From contig JAMJFZ010000596.1 in assembly GCA_026225945.1 (NCBI GenBank), positions 3,656,001-3,720,000 of the forward strand: DNA of 64,000 bases, written 5' to 3'. Numbering within the stretch: position 1 is the first letter of the stretch; every line of letters begins with the position of its first letter. Made by a program: the position numbers and the translations under genes. Below the pieces are notes generated by a model that saw only the letters and a program-made list of their open reading frames with translations, was not told the origin of the DNA and did not search any database. The stretch is from Cricetomys ansorgei (lineage: Eukaryota; Chordata; Mammalia; Rodentia; Nesomyidae). Shown here in pieces: positions 11,501 to 24,400 of this stretch.

Positions 11501-14500
11501 TGAAGCCTGTCAGGATGAATAGTCTCAAGGTAGAGAGTTCTAACTTCCTTACAAGGTTTAGCTAGTGCGGTTTTCCCTGGAGGCAGAGTCACACCCGTAC
11601 TCTTGGGTGTGACTTACTTTCTTCTTAGCAAATCTTTTTCTCTTAATCCTCATGATTAAACCTATATTAAAATATCTTTAGTAAACTTCAACTCTGCTTT
11701 ACTAGAAATAAAAATAAAAAGAGGGCTGGAGATGTAGCTCAGTAGTAGAGTGCCTGCCTAGAATCCAGTGAGAGACACGCGTCAGTAAGTGGTAGAGTGC
11801 CTGCCTAGTATATGGAGGTGCTGGGTTTCTTCTCTAGTCACTTAAACATCTTCAGAGGAGACAGAAGCAGAGAAGAGTCCATATCACAAATAAACCTGTT
11901 CCTTGTACCCCGTTATCGGTGCCCTGGGGTGCCATTAGCGGCACAAAACCTAAGCTGATGCAGAAGAGAAAGGGTTACTGGCCCTGCCGGCTGCCTCTGT
12001 ACTAGAGCCCCACTTGAGACTTTGAGGAGGCCAATCCCTCTTGCTGCCCAGAAAACAGAAATGGCTCTTGGGCACCTGTGGAACATGCCCAGCAGTATGT
12101 ATAATGGTTGCTTCCCAGTGGGAGGAAAGTATTAGAATTTGTGTTGGTGTGGGGTTCTTCCTGCCACTCTGAGCCCAGCTTTATTTAATTCCTTACCAGC
12201 AACTTCCAGATATTATTATTTATATATTTATTTAGTTTTTTTTTTTTTTTTTTTTTTTTTTTGAGACAAGGTTTCTCTGTATAACCCTGGTTGTCCTAGA
12301 ACTTGTTCTGTAGACCAGGTTGACCTAAACTCAGAGACCTGCCTGCCTCTACTTCCTGAGTGCTAGGATTTAAGGTGTGCACTACCACTGTCAAGCAACT
12401 TCCAGATTTTTATTATTTCAGTTCTCAGTGGTACTGGTCTTTTAAAGCTAGTTGCTTTTCTGCTAACTCATTCCCTTCAGGTTTGTCTCCTTGGGTTGAT
12501 AGCATGGTCCCTTGTAGATACTGCTCCTCACTGCCTCTATTCGGCCTGCTTCTTGGATATGTGCAACACCTTAGTATGTCTCAGCCTGACACCAGCAACT
12601 CCAGGCATCACTTATACTAGCCTAGAAGTAAAGTGGACCTTAAACCTCCTCATGGGTCTTTGCCTTGCTTGTAGTAGCTAAGAAAAGTCTGTTTTAAATG
12701 AAAACTTTGAAACTGTAAGAAAAGTTGGTTTCCATAGAGCTGAGATTAAAGAATTCAGTAGGCTGCATGTCACTGTGAGCTGCCACTAGGTGGCAGCTCA
12801 TTGAGTCACTGCCCAATTTCTGACTTTCCTCAGAGCTTTTGGACCTGGGAAAGGCTTACGTTTTACTTGGGGGATCCAGGAGAACGTTTGTCATGCCTGG
12901 TTTCAATGTGCCAAGTATCTATCACTTCCCTTTGGGATCTTAACTGATTTTAGTATGATCATGTGTATTTTCCTAGCACAGAATCAGAGTCTATGCCATT
13001 TGAGGTTGGTTGTACTAGGTCTCTAAGGCTGATGGCATTGCTTAGTTTACAAAGCAAGGTTGAAAATGTGCTGCTATTCTTGCTGTTTCATATGTATGGA
13101 AGGTTCTTTGGGCTCAGAAATGAGTGCATGCACACACAGGAGTCAGCCAAAGACAGCCATTCTCTGTAGTAGCCTGTCCTGCCCTACGCTGCATAGATTT
13201 TTCAGGCTATATTGATTGCAAAGGAAGCAACAATGGGCTCAGAGTCTGGAGTCCCACTACAGGTAGATAAAGCCTTGATTTCACCTTACTCCAGTTAAGC
13301 CAAAGATATGCCAGGGAGCAGGAACAGGGTGGAGGGGATGAGTCAGGAGGGTGGAGAGCTGGGAGGACCCATGTTCATTCCGCTGGTGAGCTATTTTTCT
13401 TGCTCTGGGAGAGGGACTGGAGCATGCTTTAAGGAGGGTCTGAGTTGGTTTGGTAGTTAATAGTATTTGTTTTTATGATCTACTGTGATGATACATGTAA
13501 TCAGAGGCCCATTACCATCCTTTGTATGTGTTCTCGTTCTCTCTCTCTCTCTTGTGTAACAGAGAAGCTTGTCATTATGCCTGCTTTCTTTGACCACATC
13601 TGTGGTCTAATGATAGGTCCCATGAGCAGAACACCCATTCATTATCAGAGGCAAAATATAAGCCCGAGGCAAAGCTAAACTGAGGTCACGCTGCAGGCTG
13701 AGCTACAGTGACACATCCAGGAAGTTGCTGGGTGGTCCCCAAGTGCCTGTGTTAGACCCTTAGCTGCCTAGACACTGTTCGTGCAACCGCCAGCAAGGTA
13801 CACCTGTTTGATTGCTCTCGTTATCTGAATTATGTCAGAGGTTAAGGGGGTGGCTCGTGGTAAAGAGCTTGCTTGGCCTGTGTGAAGCCTCAGTTTCATT
13901 TCCCAGTACTAAGTTAAATACAGATAAGGTAGTCGGTACTGCCTGGAATTGCAATGAGAACAAAAGTGGCCTGGTACATCTGAAGTACGAGAGCTTAGCA
14001 CATAGCAAACGTTTGTAAAATTGTGTTTGCGACCCTATGAAATGACAATTGTTTCCTCTGGGCCTTACAGTGTCATCCTGTAGGCCACAGACCACCTGTC
14101 AGCTTTTAATTTATTTTATGTGATGCTTTATTTTTCCAGAGGATTTTTTTTTAAGACAGGGTCTTATTATGTAGCCCTGGTTGGTCTGGAACCCACTCTG
14201 TAGACCAGTCTAGCCTTAAACTCACAGAGATTTGCCTGCCTCAGCCTTCTTGAGTGCTGGGATTAAGGGTGTGTGCCACCACACTCTACAACTGAAGGAA
14301 CTGAAATGCCTTTAGTCAGACCTGGGAAATGCCAGTGTCTCCCTCATTGGATGTGTTGCTCATTGCTGTGTGTGCATGCCAATATTTGTGAGACATTTGG
14401 TTTTTATCCCCTGGAGATGGTCTCTGTGGTCCTTTCCTCTATTGTAAAGGGTTCCTATTTTAGGAGTTTCAATGATGGGCCAGAACCTTCATTTCTATAC

Positions 14501-17500
14501 CCCCCTCCGTTCCTTCTGTGCCAAGATACAGGCACTCTGGCTTTTCCCCCCTTATTTTGTTTTACATGTAAAGATGTTCCATGGAGGCTGGAAGAGACTG
14601 GAGTTAGATGTGGGTGCTGGGAATTGAACCTGGGTCTGGAAGAGCAGCCAGTGCTCTTAACCACTGAGTCATCTCTCCAGCCCCTCTCTGGCTTTTTTAT
14701 GCTGCCCAAAACATGTGCTCTGCTCCCCATACTGAACACTTACTTCCTTTCTCCCTGGCCTCCTCTGTATCATCCTGTAACTAGGAGACATGCAGATAGT
14801 GCTGGGTCATGGTTGCAGGAGCCTTTCTGCTTGCTTGTGAACTATGCCAAAAGAATGATGTATTCGAAAGTAAAAAGCTGTTTTAAATGGGTAAAATTTC
14901 ACTTTGAATTAGCTTAGTCCCAAATACAGTAGGGCCTGACTTTGTGGAAAGATGAGTACAGACAGTTGAACCGGGGAAGCTGTGAACAGTCCTCAGGGCT
15001 GTAGAAAATTAATGCTGTACCCTGGGACTAGGAAGTTGAAGGTGTGCCCACTGTGTTCAGTGAACACATGAGTTGAGGACAAGCATCCGATTGGTTTTTG
15101 CACATAGAGACCTGTGTGATATGTCCTTAGGCACTTAGCCACATAGGACTTTATATTAGCTGCTCGGTGTTGACGTTAGAAACAGGCTGTAAGTTGTTGT
15201 TGGTCTTGACTGCTTCTCCATAACAGCTGCTTTTCATTGCTGCAGCTGAGCCTGAGGAGGTTTGGGGATTGCCACATTGCTGTGGCGGCAGTGAAGCTTC
15301 TTCATGCTCTTAAGTTCGGGTTCTGCTTGGTGATGGTGTAAGGGGAGGACAGGTGATTAGAGACAATAACAATAATGCTGCCCTGTGATCCACTCTTAGA
15401 CTATATTACTAAGCAAGATTCCTTTCCCATTAAATAGATACACGGGCCCAGTTGTGGGTAACCATCCTGATGCTGCTTTCCATGGAGATCCTCTTTTCCC
15501 TTGCTGCTTTAATGCTTCCCTGGGATCTGTGACTTCCTGACCCTTCAGGGATAAGAGATGTATATATATCCACCCACCAACATCTCCCCCACCCCACCCA
15601 ACTTTCCAAGTCTCCAGCCTCTGATACTAGCATGGGCTGATACCCTCCAGCTTTTCAGGAACCAGGAAGCTTCTGTACATGATTTTGTAGCGTCTGAGCT
15701 GACGCAGCTGGCCACTTGCCTTTCCTGACTAGATGAGTAATGTTTACTTACCTCACAGACTTAATAGGCTGGTTACTGTCAGTTCGAAACTCTCAAAGAT
15801 CCTGCAAAGCCTTAAGCATCTATCAAGAGTCCAAAAAGGAATTTTTTCCTCTCTTGGAAAATATCAAGTGATGTCAAATACGAAAGCCTAACAAGTCAGC
15901 AGTGTTCTCACGTTTCTGCTCACTTCCTTCTCGGTGCAGTGGTAACCTAGCTTGGATCTCTGTCCTGCTGTCATGTGTACCTTCTAAATCGTTCCAGAAG
16001 GGCATGACGCTACGCTGCACTGAGAGCCAGGGCGGGTGTGGGGAGTGAGAGGCCTCTCTGAGCCACACTTCAGCCCCGAGGCTTCCTCGCTTTACAGGCC
16101 ATTGTGCTCTAAAGATAAGAGTTCGTCATACCAGCCGGGCTCACATCACCATCGGTCTCCCTCCTTGGCTGAAGAAGACCCCTGCTTGAAGGCCTGTCAA
16201 ACCCTCTGGCAGGTACAGGGCACAGTTCTGGGCGAGGTCATTGCACGTGTCTGTGGCCGCGGTACCTAATGCCGGCCTTTTCTCACTTCAGTGACTTTGC
16301 CTTTTCCCCTTGCTGCAAGCGTGCTAGGGCAACTCGCTGCCTTGGCCTCTGGTGACATTCTTTATGCTGCTCTCCCCCATTCCACAGAGAACAAGTTCTT
16401 TGTATTTGTGGACTTACTCAGCTTTTCTGTTGCTATCCCGTATAGTTCAGCCAATGCTACCCCAGAATTTGAAGGACGAGGAGGTGATGACCTTGGCACA
16501 GAGATCGCGAACACCCTTTACCGGATATTTAACAACAAGAGCAGCGTAGACCTGAGGTCCCTCTGCATCAATCCTCAGGAGCACTGCTGGGTTCTCTACG
16601 TGGACGTACTGGTGAGTCACTTTGCACCGTCCGTACTTCACACCACCCATGTTGAGGACCTGTTGGTCTCTTTCCTCTCTGTTCTCTTCATGGGGAGGTG
16701 CTTTGAGCCTCCATGGCCAGATTATTTGAGAAGAGATGATCTTCAGCAACAATCTTATTTATAAGCTAAATACAAAACATTAATAAATAGTATATGTAAC
16801 ACCATTCTTTAATAAAATTGTAGTCATACCAGAGTTGTACCTAAAATTACCCATGGAGTTAGCAGGGGATTAAAAACAAGAACCCTCTGGATCAGTGGTT
16901 CTCCACCTTCCTGCTGTGACCCTTCAGTACAGTTCCTCTTGTTGGGTGACCCCAACCGTAAAATTATTTTCATTGCTACTTCATAACTAATTTTGCTACT
17001 GTTAAGGATCATACTAGAAATATCTGATAGGCGGGCGACCCTGTAAAAGGGTTGGTTGACTCCCAGAGTGGTCACGACCCACAGGTTGAGAACCGCTGCT
17101 TTGGCTAGTACTGGACAGATGCAGAGTTTAGCAAATTGGCACTTTGCGTGGGATGATAAGCTCTTTTCATGAATTTTCAGGTAAGCCTTCCAGACATTCT
17201 GTGAGTAGACATCAGAGACCCAGAGAAGAAAAGAAACTAGGCCCCTGTCTCTGGCTAGTGAGGAAACAGAGACCTACAGAAGTAAAGCTCTCAGCCAGGC
17301 TGGGAGGGAGGACGCTAGACTCCATATAAATATACAGATGAGTATGGCCGGAAAATAGCAGTTAACAAGGCTTCTCTGGGGGGTTAGAGCCTGCTGTGCC
17401 ATGTCAGGAAGAACTGTTGGTTTACCTTCAGTGAGCCTCTTAGAACTCGTCAGGGCTTAAGTGCAGGAGCTGACCCTTGGGAATGTGTGCTGGGTGTTTT

Positions 17501-20500
17501 GCCCGAAAACCCAAAAAAGCATCCAGTTTTTAATCCCAGAATTATCTTTTCATTTGGGTTTTAAGTATGTGGTTAGTGATAGGCATTTCTATACAGCTGG
17601 ATATTGTTAAGGTCTTTCTAAGGAGGGCTGGTGGATATACAAACACATAAAAATGTTATGCCTGTCAAAATCAGAGGGAGATTCGTTACTTCTCAACATA
17701 TGACTTCTCTGTCTTCTTGAGGAGTCTGGCTATTGGCTTTTTTTCCAGAACCTCAGGCAGAGGCTTCTTGGGAGGTTAGAGTTGCCACTTCCATGCGATA
17801 CATGGTCTGACTTCACCTGCTAGAGTCTACCAGTGGTAAACTTTGGCTTTTATAACTAATGGACGGTTAGTATAGTTAATTGGTATAGTGGTACAGGTCT
17901 GAGCACTGGGTGTGTGTCTTGTTAGTCACACACCAGAAGTGCCCCGACTCTGTACATACAATATATAATACCCATTGTCGGTTATCTGATAGCAAAGGCT
18001 AGAGTGGGGCTTGCAGTGCTGTTGGGAGCCATCTGAGGCAAAGCTAAGTCAGCCAGGTACTGAGCTGAGGTACTGAGCCAACTGCTTGTGAGAACCCTGT
18101 CACTTCAGCAGGGCAGTGGGGACCTTGTATGTGTGCCTGTGTAACTGCAGCCAGGAGAGTTAGGGAGCATGTCACGCTCCTCACGGTTCAGCTAGCCAAG
18201 AAGAGCAGCCCACCTTCTTATCTTTATTTTAGTTAATTAATTTATGGTTTTTTTTGTTGTTGTTTATTTTTTGTTGTTCTTGTTTTTGAGACAATGTCTG
18301 ACTATGTAGCTCTGTCTGTCCTGGAACTCACAGAGATCCACCTGAATCTGCCTGGGATTAAAGGTGTATGCCACCACGCCCAGCTTGCAATTTGTGGTTT
18401 GAGACAGGGTTTTACTTTGTATCCCAGGCTAGCCTGAACTCTCATCATATAGCCCAAACTGACCTCAACCCTCTGATTTGACTTCTACCTCTACTTCATG
18501 GGTCCTGGGATTATAAATGTGAACCACCATGTCTAGTTTCTTGTCATTATTTTTTAAATATGTGTTCGTCGTGGTTTAGGGATCTGTTTCTTAGCTGGGT
18601 TATGTTTAGTGATAATCAATGCTGTCTTTTCTCTCTGTGTCTGTCTCTCAGCTGCTGGAATGTGGTGGGAATTTGTTTGATGCCATTTCCATTGCTGTGA
18701 AGGCTGCTCTTTTTAACACAAGGTAAGTCTTCCTAATGACCAGTCCTGTGGCCTGTGTAGAACTTACCATGGAGCATTGATAAGGAAATCGTACTGTCTA
18801 AAATGGTTTTAGTGTTGAAAGGAGTGCTATCTAATGTTAAGCTCCAGAAAAGAGATTTTGTAAACTAAAACTGAGTAAGATACATGTATTTTTGTGCCAG
18901 TCTGTCTACCTGTTACAGGATGGACTCTGAGAATGGCCGTACTCTTTCTCATGTCCAATTGCTACCCATAGCACCTAGCACACAGGAGGGGCTCACACAT
19001 TCTTTGGTTATGGACATGTATAGGAGGGGAGCAGCTTGGTTTTGGTTAAAAACATGGTTTCCCCATTATAGTTTCCCTTCATAGATAGACTGTAAACATA
19101 GTCCGTGAACACACAAGGAGCTAAGGCTTGTGTTGACAGTTCTTGGATTATATGCCTGTGAAGAGAGTCTAGCATTTGAGTAAATGTGTGGGTGGATGTG
19201 GATAGCTCGAGATTTCCTGGGGTAAAGTGAAATGTAAAAACGTTTAATTGAGGCTGTTGGGACTCACTTTAAAAACCCAGGAGTGGTGGCACATGCCTGT
19301 AATCCCTAGTGCTTGGGAGGCCAAGATGGGAGGATCCATGGCACTTGCTGGCCAACCTGTCTAACTGAATCAGCAAGCTTCAGATTCCAGTGAGAGACAC
19401 TGTCAGAGAAGTAAGTTAGAGATCAAGGAAGTCTGAGGTCCTCTGACCTCCACACATGTAAACTTGTGCACAAATGCATACACATAAGCCACTAGGGAAA
19501 GAAAACTTTGAGTGAGTGAGAAAATATGTTTATTCTGGAGTATCCCTTGTGTCTTTAGAGGTGAAAAGTTGAACAGCCGGTCTTGTAACATTAGAGATTA
19601 AAATACACACAGCAGCATTTTCAGAGGATTGTTAACAAGAAAAACTGCACTAAATGCAGCTTTCACATCCTGTTAGATGATTGTTTTACTTTGCGTTTGG
19701 TAGTTGTGTTTAATATATCTGAGAATATTTCCAGTGTTCACTATCTTTAGTTTTCAGTGTCATATTATGGACAATTTAACACAGATTTTAGACCCTTTCT
19801 ATTGTAAATGTCGACCACAGAACAAATGAAAACAAAGTTAAACTTACATGAGAGCTTGCAAAGATGAAGTATTCTTAAGACTTGGAGCTGTAGTGCCCTC
19901 TACCCACATGTGCCACTGGACTCTGAACTTTGTGCAGACCTTCTGAGAGGTGTTCCTGGCACTCCACCATGATAAGAGCTTGTGTGCCAGACCCCACCAA
20001 CAGCATCCAGTACTTGGGCTTTGTCAGAAAAGGAAAGGAAGTTGCAATCAGATGTGTCTTAAGCCTCTGAGATTAGTCTGCTCTGCTAGCTGGTTCCCAT
20101 GGGTGCCAGAGAATTGGGGGAAGCTGTTTTGCTGTAGGTAGTTCTGGGAAAATGGACATCAGCTTGTGAAACCTAGCTACCCAGATCATGAACAGCTATC
20201 AGGCTTACCCCCAAGCAGCAAGGAGCAGGGATCACATGTTGCCCTTGAATAGAGGATAGAGAGACATCAGGGTTCTCTAGAAGAGTCGATGTCACCCTGT
20301 CTTTCCTAACCCTCTTCCCAATTATGTTGGTGCCAAAGGATTAGGAAATTAAAAGTCCCCCCCTTTCTCTCTTTTCTCTCTCTCTCTCTCTCTCTGTATG
20401 TGTGTGTTCATGTACAGGCTTCTTTTTGACATACCAATCCAATTTCAAACAGCTTTACTGCCCAGTTCAAGTAGGATATTACTTAGTACTTTGGCCCCTG

Positions 20501-21458
20501 ATAGAAGCTCTAGCCTCAGCTTTTGATGGGTGATGAGGATGAAAACAAGATAGAATTAGTGAAATGCCTGCTTGTAAGACAGGAATTTCAACCCCTTTTC
20601 TCAGTCTCAGAAAAGGTTATGCTTTCTCCTTCTAGTAGATGGAAGTTTTAACTGTGCCTCTGTTTCCAGGATACCAAAGGTTCGTGTTCTAGAGGACGAA
20701 GAGGGGGCAAAGGACATTGAACTGTCTGATGATCCTTATGACTGCATCCGGCTGAGTGTAGAGAATGTCCCCTGCATTGTCACCCTGTGCAAGGTGCGAG
20801 CTTGTCTCTTAATGCTTTTGTCCCCCCAACCCTAGCCTGTTGAGATTTCTCCGTATGTTGAGAGGCTGTAGTTGTACAGACCTTATAGATATAGCTTTAA
20901 CCCAAATCTAATAATTCAGCTACGTTAGACACCATCATGTAATGCTCTTTGCGTTCTGCTCAGTTAAGTCCCAAGGGAGGGGTGCTTCATTAGCAGTAGG
21001 GCTGTCATGCTCCCTCTGCAGGCCTTGCACTTTATTGCACTGTTCTGTGTTCATTTTCAATTAACTCCCTCTATCCTGGAGTCCAAGGTATCCAAACACT
21101 GGTAGGGTCTCAAAGTGTTCCTCTGTGGACCCTGATATCCACATCCAGGAGCGAGGGATTGGGGCCAGTCGTAGGTGTCACATGTCAGGTATGGTTTTCA
21201 CAGAGCCCAGAGATTTTTGAAGCCTGACATCTAGCAAAGCCTCAGGCCTGTGTTGGCTGGGATTGTGACTCATTCCACGACAGACTTGTGATATAAAAAT
21301 GAAACTGAAGCTGGGCAGTGGTGGCGCATGCCTTTAATCCCAGCACTCAGGATGCAGAGACAAGTGGATCTCTGAGTTCGAAGCCAGCCTGGTCTACAGA
21401 GTGGGTTCCAGCACAGCCAGAGTTACAACAGAGAAACCCTGTCTCGAAAAACCAAAAA

Positions 21459-21489
<31 letters not shown>

Positions 21490-24400
21490 GACAAAAGAAA
21501 CTGAGCCGGATATGGTGGCTCATGCGCACAATCCCAGCATTCAGTAGGTGGGGGTATGAGGGCTGCAAGCTTGAGACCACCTGACCTGTATATCAGACCT
21601 GGTGAGTGGGGCTACACCAACAAAAAATGGTCAAGTCTAACTTCACTGAAAATCCTCCGAGAACTGGGATCCTAAGGAAATGTTCACAGGGTGTTGGGAC
21701 TGAGCAGAGCTCTGTTGGATGGGTCATCTTGAGCATCTCTTAGCTGGGCTCTCTGGATTCACTTTGGAGTAAACAAGATATCATGTGGCCTCACCTGTGT
21801 GTTTCTTGCTTGTATCCCCCGTTGGAAAGCCCACGGCCTCTGTCCTGATGCTGCCTGTGCCCCCATGCCCTTTGTCTCCATGGACCACGATAGCAATGCT
21901 GATCATTCCTTCCAGCACTCCCCAGATGAGCAGAATTGAAGATCTGGAATGGGCCATATATGTATAGGCTCTGTAGGCTTTGTGTCAGGGGAATCTGGGA
22001 TCTCTGATGTATTGTTCTCATGTGTGCTAAGCAACCTGATCTTGCAGATCGGCTGCCGGCATGTGGTGGATGCCACCCTTCAAGAAGAGGCTTGCTCCTT
22101 GGCCAGCTTGCTGGTGTCAGTGACCAGCAAGGGAGTTGTGACATGCATGAGGAAAGTGGGGAAGGGCAGCCTGGATCCTGAGAGCATCTTCGAGATGATG
22201 GAGGTAAGTCAATGGTGCTGGGCAAGCCTAGCTGGGGAGTTTACTGCTTCCCACCTCTCCATCATCCATGTGTCTTCCCCATTCACACCCAGGACCTTAA
22301 CTTGGGGGCTGGGAGAATAGTGGGTAGACTAGGTAGTAGATAGAGCTTTGGACTCTGTGTCAGGTCCTGCCAGTGACCACGTTTATCTTCATCAGGTCTC
22401 TCTCCCTCCAATCCCCAGTGGCTACATTTTGGTCTGAGAGTATTGACTTTGATGGTGTAAAGAGTAACATAATTATCACCAGGATGAGGAATTGACTTTC
22501 TGTCCCTTTCAAAGGGAGAATAGATAGGACCAGCACTAAAGAATGACCTATCCCAGGTTCTTCACAACCTGGAAGTATTTCAGGAAAGCTAGCAAGAGTG
22601 GTGAGATCCCAGCACCCACATGAAAAACTGGGCAGGGCGGTATATGCCTGTAATCCAGATACAGGGAGGCAGAGACAAGTAGATCCTGGGTGCTCATTGG
22701 CCAGCTATTCTAACCAGTAGATGAGCTTCACATTCGGTGAGAGACCCTGTCTGAGAAGTTAAGGTAAAGACTGATAGAGGAAGGTACCTAATGTCGACCT
22801 CTGGCTTCCTTGAACACATAAAAGGGTGTAATAGGCAGTGTGCCTGGACCCGGGTGTCAGCCCAGGCCCCATGGCCAGCAAGGCTAAATTTTCCAAAGAC
22901 CTGTGCGTGGAACCAGGGACTCAGGCACTTGAGTTCAAGGGTAGTACAAACAAAGCACTTCTCGTCTTTATTATTCAAGCGAGCAAAACAAGGTGGTATT
23001 TACAGTTGGCTTAAGCAAACACAAGTGCAGCAGGGGATATGCCTGGTGTTATGTCTTACCATCTTTGGTCACATGAAAAGAATCAAGAAGATTCTTCCCA
23101 AGCCTTTGTCTTTCGCACAGAGATAGTGTGGACATGCCAGGGCATCCCTTCATGTCCTTGCTTTCAAGTGCATTCAGTTTATGTAGTTCTTTAGTAAGCT
23201 GCCTTGTGGGAAGAACGTTCTACTCTGCCCCATCCATAGTTCATAGCTTTCTCACGCAGGCTTCTACACCCAGGTGTAGGCTGTGAAGACATGTCTCCCA
23301 GCTGTGCATCCCAGCTCAGGGCTTCAATGTCTCCTGAAGGCTGAGAAGGATGGCTGCCTAGGCTGCTTTGAGGCTATGAGGAGCACAGGGGCTGACATGT
23401 GGTCAGTGCCAATTAGCTCTTGTTTCTGCACTCTTTAAGCAGCCTGGGTTTTGGTTTCTCTACAAGCTGGTAGAATGCAGTAGGAGCCCCACCAAAGACC
23501 TCTTTAGACAAGAGGAGCTTACACGTTCCCTTAGAAAGGGCTCACGCCAGAGAACTTAGTGGGAAATCTGGGTGTTTTAAACAGTAGCACAGATTTATTG
23601 TGTACTACATGCCAGGGACTGTTCTTAGTGTTTTCCTGTCTATTATCCTCCACGGTTGTTCCACACTTTTTAGATGAAGAACCTGGGGGATATGAAGAAT
23701 AAGCAGGTCTTTCTGGAGTGCTATAGCCGTGACTCCAGGGCTGTCAGCCTATATTTGACATGAGCTTAGGGCCAGGGCTGTAGTTGCTGGGAAATTAGCT
23801 CTACCAGTAAACTGAGCCTGGGATTCCCTGACCTGGGAGTGGGGTCTGCAAACTGCTCAAGGAGCCACAGGCCTGTGGCTGTTCATCTCCCACATAAACA
23901 CAATGATTCTGAATTCCCAGTGGTGAAGTGATGTTCATTGGTGCGTAGACTCACCAAGGAGGCAAGGAGGCTTATTTCATATGTGTAAACTCTGCCAGAC
24001 CTCAGCAGAGGGAACCACTGGGCTGGCCAGCACCATACTTAATTGACAGTGAAACCCCAAGCGTCTCAGCTCAGGCGTTTTTGTGCTTTCAGAACTCCTT
24101 AGGTGCTCTACTGATAGCATGTGCAGATCATTAGCAATCAAACGTCCCCCACAAAATCCAACACCTGCAGACAGTCCAACATGCTAAGGCCTATGCATCT
24201 CTTTTTCCAACAGTACACAAAAACAGTTATTTTAAACACAACTAAAAATAAACTTCCACCACATGAGACCCTCTGGATAGCTCTGCAGACGGTGGCCTCT
24301 GCTCTTCACTCCTGTTGTCCTTGTTCTCACCTTATCTTTCTCTCACCTTCATTTTCACGAAGAATCAGACCAGCTGTTTGATAGACTTGGACATCTTTCT

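Larger units (their letters stand above)
8186..16445 (+). other. Exosc7: Exosc7 intron 3
   Basis: The largest intron of the gene, 8.3 kb. It holds an ID-like piece, a B3 and B1 side by side with target-site duplications (8778-9197), a B1 (10081-10257), an ID tandem (11723-11841), a B1 with a long T run (12236-12396), a CTCF-like inverted repeat (12776-12800), an ID fragment (13838-13912), a B1 (14143-14284) and a B3 5' part (14566-14684). The stretches 9200-10080, 10260-11720, 12810-13830 and 14690-16440 show no gene and no repeat I can name. Confidence 0.85.
16612..18651 (+). other. Exosc7: Exosc7 intron 4
   Basis: A 2.0 kb intron with a URR1-like DNA transposon (16893-17098) and two B1-type elements (18278-18385 and 18399-18540). 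The rest is unique sequence without coding potential that I recognise. Confidence 0.85.
18723..20669 (+). other. Exosc7: Exosc7 intron 5
   Basis: A 1.9 kb intron with a B4-type SINE at 19266-19492 and a CT-rich run at 20364-20396. No other supported features. Confidence 0.85.
20794..22047 (+). other. Exosc7: Exosc7 intron 6
   Basis: A 1.25 kb intron containing a young B1 with a GAA tail (21309-21496) and a second B1-like element (21505-21635). Confidence 0.85.

Noticed and set aside
14273..14917. A 214-codon open frame in Exosc7 intron 3
   Set aside because: It starts inside one SINE and crosses another; no homology.
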